Origin: Bryobacterales bacterium
GTDB taxonomy: Bacteria > Acidobacteriota > Terriglobia > Bryobacterales > Bryobacteraceae
Reading direction: 5' to 3'
Assembly (NCBI GenBank): GCA_003167255.1
Contig: PMTR01000090.1
Span: 1,381-36,956, forward strand
Length of the DNA stretch: 35,576 nt
The position numbers and the translations under genes are program-made. The notes beneath the pieces were generated by a model that searched no databases, was not told where the DNA came from, and saw nothing but the letters and a program-made list of their open reading frames with translations. Shown piece after piece: positions 31,654-35,576 of the stretch (within the stretch, counting starts at the first letter, position 1; every line of letters starts with the position of its first letter).

Positions 31654-32664
31654 TCAGCCCTTGCGGCGGCTGGAATCGCGGACTACCAGCCGCGGTGGGA
31701 TGAAAATCCGCCGAGGCGCCGCCGGTTTCTTCGATTCCATGGACTGCAACAGCAAATCGGCGGCGGTTTCGCCGATCGTCGTGCTGCTTTGATCCACCGT
31801 GGAGAGCGGAACCCGCAGCAGATCCGAGTAGTGAACATTGCCCGCGCCGATGACGGCGATATCTTCGGGAACGCGCAGCCGGGCTTCGAGGATTGCCTTG
31901 ATGGCGCCGGCAGCCACCGGATCGTTATAGCAGAACACGCCATCGGGCCGCGGGCTGGTGCGCAGAAGCTGCTGCATGGCCTCATAGCCGGTGTTATCGC
32001 CGTACTGGCCGCTGGCAATATGTTGCGGGCGGGCCGTCATTCCGTGGCGGGCCAGGGCGCGGCGATAACCGCGCAGGCGGCCGGTGCCGGTGGCAACCGC
32101 GGGACCACGGATGTGCGCGATCTTCCGGCAACCCTGCGCGATCAGGTGCTCGGTGGCCAGCGCGCCCAGATCGTCGTCCTTCACGCCCACATAGTTGGCT
32201 TGCGTTCCAGGAAGAATGCGATCGATGAGCACGTACGGAATCTTGTTGCGATCGAGCATCTGAAACAGCTCCAGACGGCCGTTGTGCTGAGCCGAAGCGA
32301 TGATCAGGCCATCCACCTTGCGATTGACCAGCACGCCGACCTGGCGCCGTTCAATTCCGCCGTCCTCTTCCGTGTCGGAAATCACCACCTGGTAACCCAT
32401 GGGCTGTAGCTTGCGGGCGACGCCCTTGGCCACCTCCGCAAAGAAGGAGTGCATCAGGTCCGGCAATACCAGACCCACCAGGTAGGTGCGGCCCGTGACC
32501 ATGCTGCGGGCGATCCAATCGGGCTGGTAGTTGAGCTCCCGCATCCGTTTGAGCACGCGGTCGCGGGTTTTCTCGCTGATGTCGCTGTGGTTGCGCAGAG
32601 CCTTCGACACTGTCATCAACGACACGCCCAGATCGTCGGCAATGTCCTTCATGCGAACGGCCAA
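31654..32664 (-). CDS. LacI-family transcriptional regulator
   Basis: The product has 336 residues. Residues 5-24 (MKDIADDLGVSLMTVSKALR) are the helix-turn-helix, followed by the hinge-helix (ARSMVTGRTYLVGLVLPD) and a periplasmic-binding-like effector domain ending PPRLVVRDSS. TTG 32664 is chosen because AGGAGG lies seven bases upstream; ATG 32652 (four codons later) would still keep the domain. Regulators of this class usually repress sugar-use genes until a sugar or sugar acid binds. It is divergent from gudP/gudD and next to the lyase and isomerase, so it probably controls both. A minus-strand TATAAT at 32693-32688 may be its own -10. The effector is not known. Confidence 0.93.
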   Translation of the reverse strand: MAVRMKDIADDLGVSLMTVSKALRNHSDISEKTRDRVLKRMRELNYQPDWIARSMVTGRTYLVGLVLPDLMHSFFAEVAKGVARKLQPMGYQVVISDTEEDGGIERRQVGVLVNRKVDGLIIASAQHNGRLELFQMLDRNKIPYVLIDRILPGTQANYVGVKDDDLGALATEHLIAQGCRKIAHIRGPAVATGTGRLRGYRRALARHGMTARPQHIASGQYGDNTGYEAMQQLLRTSPRPDGVFCYNDPVAAGAIKAILEARLRVPEDIAVIGAGNVHYSDLLRVPLSTVDQSSTTIGETAADLLLQSMESKKPAAPRRIFIPPRLVVRDSSRRKG

Positions 32665-32721
32665 CTCAACACCTCCTCAACCGTTCAATTATACCGTGAT
32701 AGTTAGCGGTCAAGTTACAAA

Positions 32722-32750
32722 TTGTGACCTACGCAGCCAGGCTGTATAAT
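32722..32750 (+). promoter_or_regulatory. Strong sigma-70 promoter of gudP-gudD
   Basis: TTGTGA (32722-32727) and TATAAT (32745-32750) are 17 bp apart, with a perfect -10. Transcription would start near 32757, leaving a ~110-base leader. A second, minus-strand TATAAT (32693-32688) faces away toward lacI, and both carry GTATAATTG, so the two promoters lie back to back. Confidence 0.75.
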
Positions 32751-32752
32751 TG

Positions 32753-32767
32753 TTTCGCGATGCGAAA
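32753..32767. promoter_or_regulatory. Operator-like palindrome at the start site
   Basis: TTTCGC-GAT-GCGAAA is a perfect 6-bp inverted repeat that covers the predicted transcription start of gudP-gudD. This is the place where a repressor blocks polymerase. The LacI-type regulator encoded next door is the natural candidate; binding is inference. Confidence 0.5.
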
Positions 32768-32798
32768 TGCGGTGGCCCCTTAGCTTTCGCTCGTCACC

Positions 32799-32812
32799 TG
32801 CAAGCGTTTCGG
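32799..32812. promoter_or_regulatory. Possible LacI-type operator in the leader
   Basis: TGCAAGCGTTTCGG agrees with the LacI/CcpA-type operator pattern (TGNAANCGNT core with the central CG) at 11 of 14 positions. It lies about 55 bp upstream of the gudP start, inside the leader. It is weaker than the palindrome at 32753 and may be chance. Confidence 0.3.
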
Positions 32813-32867
32813 AATACCAGGTTGCACTTATGAAATAGTGTACTTAGTGGCACGGACATCTTCATTC

Positions 32868-34202
32868 ATGCCTGAAACCGCGGCGTCACCCGCGCCCACG
32901 CGGGTTCGCTACCTCGTGCTCACCATGCTGTTTGTGGTGACCACGCTGAACTTTGCGGATCGCGCCACGCTCTCGATTGCGGGGCCCGCGGCAGCCAAAC
33001 AACTGGGCTTCAACGCGATCGAGATGGGATATGTGTTTTCCGCGTTCGGCTGGGCCTACGTGCTGGGCCAAATACCGGGCGGCGTGCTGCTGGATCGTTT
33101 CGGTTCGAAGAACGTATATACGCTGAGCATCGTGGCCTGGTCGGTGGTCACGGCTCTGCAGGGCTTCGTCGGACACTTTGGGCCAACCGCGGCTTTGATT
33201 GCGCTCTTTTCGCTCCGGCTCCTGCTGGGGCTGGCCGAATCGCCTTCGTTTCCAGGGAATAGCCGGATCGTAGCCGCGTGGTTTCCAACCCGCGAGCGCG
33301 GAACCGCATCTGCGATCTTCAATGCCGCTCAGTATTTCGCCACGGTTCTGTTCGCCCCTCTCACCGGATGGCTCACCCACACTTACGGTTGGCAATATGT
33401 TTTCTGGGTCATGGGCAGTCTGGGCGTCTTTCTCACGTTCTTTTGGGTGAAGACGATTCACCGCCCCCGCGAGCATCCGCTTGTGAACAAAGCCGAGTTG
33501 GAGTATATCGAACGGGGCGGCGGCCTGATCGACATGGACCGGCCGGCCGTCGCCGCCAGGGCCGCAGGCCCGAACTGGTCGCACGTAAAACAAATGCTGG
33601 CCAACCGCATGCTGCTGGGCATTTTCCTCGGCCAATACTGCATCACCACCCTGACTTATTTCTTCCTCACCTGGTTCCCGGTTTACCTCGTCACGGAGCG
33701 CCATATGTCCATTCTGAAGGCCGGCTTTGCCGTTTCCCTTCCTGCCCTGTGCGGATTCTTTGGCGGCGTGCTGGGCGGGCTGTTCTCGGACTACCTGCTG
33801 AAGCGCGGCCACTCCCTGGCAGTCGCCAGGAAAGTGCCCATCGTGGTGGGCATGCTGCTCTCGGTCAGCATGATTGTGTGCAACTACGTGGATGCGGTTT
33901 GGCTCGTGGTCGGCATCATGAGTCTGGCCTTCTTTGGGAAGGGAATCGGCTCCCTGGGTTGGGCCGTCGTGTCCGACACCGCGCCGAAGGATGGCGCCGG
34001 CCTCTGCGGCGGCCTCTTCAATATGTTCGGCAACACCGCGGCCATCACCACGCCGACCGTGATCGGGTACATCGTCCAGGGAACCAGGTCGTTCAATGGC
34101 GCCCTCATCTTTGTCGCCGCCAACGCGGTGACGGCCATTATCTGCTACCTGTTCGTGGTCGGCGACATCCAGCGCGTGGAACTGCGCAAGGAGCCGGCAT
34201 GA
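32868..34202 (+). CDS. gudP: MFS aldarate (glucarate/galactarate-type) transporter
   Basis: The 444-residue inner-membrane protein has 12 helices and belongs to the anion:cation symporter group. Residues 28-40 ([13 protein letters not shown]) match GudP's start almost exactly, and [16 protein letters not shown] is the group's loop. It probably brings in glucarate or related sugar acids with protons, and the next gene supports this. ATG 32868 is chosen; GTG 32838 is an alternative, and neither has a strong site. Its TGA overlaps the ATG of the next gene (ATGA), so the pair is translationally coupled. Substrate could also be galactarate, galactonate or hexuronate, all handled by relatives. Confidence 0.85.
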   Translation: MPETAASPAPTRVRYLVLTMLFVVTTLNFADRATLSIAGPAAAKQLGFNAIEMGYVFSAFGWAYVLGQIPGGVLLDRFGSKNVYTLSIVAWSVVTALQGFVGHFGPTAALIALFSLRLLLGLAESPSFPGNSRIVAAWFPTRERGTASAIFNAAQYFATVLFAPLTGWLTHTYGWQYVFWVMGSLGVFLTFFWVKTIHRPREHPLVNKAELEYIERGGGLIDMDRPAVAARAAGPNWSHVKQMLANRMLLGIFLGQYCITTLTYFFLTWFPVYLVTERHMSILKAGFAVSLPALCGFFGGVLGGLFSDYLLKRGHSLAVARKVPIVVGMLLSVSMIVCNYVDAVWLVVGIMSLAFFGKGIGSLGWAVVSDTAPKDGAGLCGGLFNMFGNTAAITTPTVIGYIVQGTRSFNGALIFVAANAVTAIICYLFVVGDIQRVELRKEPA

Positions 34203-35521
34203 CACCGGCGGTAACGGAAATGCGCGTGGTGCCGGTGGCGGGTCACGACAGCATGCTGCTGAATCTCAGCGGCGCGCATGGTCCGTTGTTCACGCGGAAT
34301 CTGGTCATCCTGAAAGACAGCGCCGGCCACACCGGCGCCGGCGAGGCGCCCGGGGGCGAACGGATTCGCCAGACCATCGCCGATGCGCAGCCACTCGTCG
34401 TGGGCCAATCGATCGGCGCTTATGCCAACATTCTCCGCACCGTGAGCGGTCGCTTTGGGGATCGCGATGCCGCCGGCCGCGGCCTCCAGACCTTCGATCA
34501 GCGGACCACCGTGCATGCCGTGGCCGCCATCGAGAGCGCGCTGCTCGATGTGTTAGGCCAGTCGCTCGGCGTACCCGTGGCGGCATTGCTCGGAGACGGA
34601 CAACAGCGCACGGCGGTCGAAGTATTGGGGTATCTCTTCTATATCGGCGATCGCCGAAAAACCGATCTGCCCTACTTGAATGCAGCCGGCGCGGCGGACG
34701 ACTGGCTGCGCTTGCGCCACGAACAAGCCTTGACACCCCAAGCCATCCTACTGCTGGCCGAGGCGGCACAGGCGCGGTACGGCTTTCGCAGTTTCAAACT
34801 GAAGGGTGGCGTGATGCGTGGCGCCGAAGAAATGGAAGCCGTGGCCGCGCTCGCGCAACGCTTTCCGGAAGCCCGCATTTCGATCGACCCGAATGGCGCC
34901 TGGCCACTCAATGAAGCCATCTCCCTCTGCCGCGGCCAGCGCCATGTTCTGGCGTATGCCGAAGATCCCTGCGGAGCGGAGAGCGGCTATTCCGGCCGCG
35001 AGGTGATGGCGGAGTTCCGGCGCTCGACCGGAATCGCGACCGCCTCGAACATGATTGCGACGGACTGGCGCCAACTGGGACACGCCCTTCAATTGCACGC
35101 GCTGGACATTCCTCTGGCCGACCCGCACTTCTGGACGCTGCGCGGCTCCGTGCGAGTCGCCCAGTTGTGCCGCGAATGGGGGCTTACCTGGGGCTCGCAC
35201 TCCAACAATCACTTCGATGTGTCCCTCGCCATGTTCACTCATGTTGCCGCCGCCGCGCCCGGCAACATCGCCGCCATCGACACTCACTGGATCTGGCAGG
35301 ACGGACAGCGTCTCACCAAAGAGCCATTCCAAATCCGCGGCGGGATGGTGGAGCTTCCGGACCGCCCCGGCCTGGGAATCGATCTCGACATGGCCGAGGT
35401 GGAGAAAGCCAACCGCCTGTACACCAGCATGGGACTCGGTCCGCGTGACGACGCCCAGGCTATGCAGCACCTGATTCCCGGCTGGCAATTCGATCCCAAG
35501 CGTCCGTGCCTGGTGCGCTGA
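34199..35521 (+). CDS. gudD: Glucarate dehydratase-like enolase-superfamily enzyme
   Basis: The product has 440 residues (E. coli GudD has 446) and is similar along its length. All catalytic residues are found at E. coli number minus five: Lys200 and Lys202 (FKLKGG), Asp230 (SIDPNG), Glu255 (YAEDP), Asn284 (ATASNM), Asp308 (LADPHFW) and His334 (GSHSNNHFD). It removes water from D-glucarate (or L-idarate) to 5-keto-4-deoxyglucarate, with Mg. The gene overlaps gudP by four bases and ends 55 bp before the window ends; what follows is not visible. Next steps (aldolase, semialdehyde reductase) are not in view and may lie beyond. A galactarate-type substrate is less likely given the pattern. Confidence 0.9.
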   Translation: MTPAVTEMRVVPVAGHDSMLLNLSGAHGPLFTRNLVILKDSAGHTGAGEAPGGERIRQTIADAQPLVVGQSIGAYANILRTVSGRFGDRDAAGRGLQTFDQRTTVHAVAAIESALLDVLGQSLGVPVAALLGDGQQRTAVEVLGYLFYIGDRRKTDLPYLNAAGAADDWLRLRHEQALTPQAILLLAEAAQARYGFRSFKLKGGVMRGAEEMEAVAALAQRFPEARISIDPNGAWPLNEAISLCRGQRHVLAYAEDPCGAESGYSGREVMAEFRRSTGIATASNMIATDWRQLGHALQLHALDIPLADPHFWTLRGSVRVAQLCREWGLTWGSHSNNHFDVSLAMFTHVAAAAPGNIAAIDTHWIWQDGQRLTKEPFQIRGGMVELPDRPGLGIDLDMAEVEKANRLYTSMGLGPRDDAQAMQHLIPGWQFDPKRPCLVR

Positions 35522-35576
35522 AGGTATCATGCAGCAACCCCGCAGGGTCGAAAAACGGAGTGGGGCGGCCAATTCT

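Noticed and set aside
33278-34198. N-terminal extension of the GudD frame back into gudP
   Set aside because: The extension has no match to any family; ATG 34199 gives the normal GudD length and the ATGA overlap.

Overview
The window is GC-rich, densely coded bacterial DNA. The best guess is an Acidobacteriota chromosome of the Solibacter/Bryobacter lineage. The grounds are family knowledge: a secreted NHL-repeat protein ending in a domain that resembles the Solibacter-type C-terminal domain, a Ser/Thr kinase fused to a TolB-like propeller, many secreted esterases, and abundant paired-hairpin intergenic repeats. No rRNA, tRNA, CRISPR array, phage gene or transposase was seen. Every gap between genes is shorter than 300 bp.

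Layout. 1-9.4 kb: mqnA (futalosine menaquinone pathway); a large secreted NHL propeller; a ymdB-diguanylate cyclase operon; a bacterial deoxyhypusine-synthase-like gene; then small genes including two antitoxins without toxins, around the repair glycosylase tag. 9.4-18 kb: an APC amino-acid permease; a UvrD/PcrA helicase translationally coupled to a 52-residue very basic protein; a secreted esterase behind an orphan cas6; a cold-shock pair (csp, infA); and a ClpB-type AAA+ module fused to a response-regulator receiver domain. 18-20.5 kb: a cobalamin-binding-type radical SAM enzyme preceded by a 77-residue peptide gene with an excellent promoter and Shine-Dalgarno site. This is the best candidate for an undescribed (RiPP-like) system. 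20.5-28.5 kb: kinase-propeller, secreted esterase, rpiB, gamma-glutamyltransferase, and a membrane-anchored coiled-coil protein. 28.5-35.6 kb: a sugar-acid cluster (FucI-like isomerase, alginate-lyase-like protein, LacI regulator, and a gudP-gudD operon) arranged around a divergent promoter region with operator-like palindromes.

How the genes fit together. The last cluster reads as uronate/aldarate use: a lyase releases sugar acids, GudP imports aldarate, GudD dehydrates it, and LacI controls it. YmdB and the GGDEF protein are adjacent and probably co-transcribed, linking two nucleotide-signalling activities. csp and infA are both OB-fold translation/RNA proteins and probably form a cold-responsive unit.

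The intergenic spaces carry at least six paired-hairpin elements. Several begin exactly at, or even supply, the stop codon of the upstream gene. A second repeat family (a CCGCTCCCTTACGGTCGCGG-like sequence read on the minus strand) sits upstream of three minus-strand genes. Many real start codons are internal to the longest open frames; starts were chosen from Shine-Dalgarno sites, signal peptides and family alignment.
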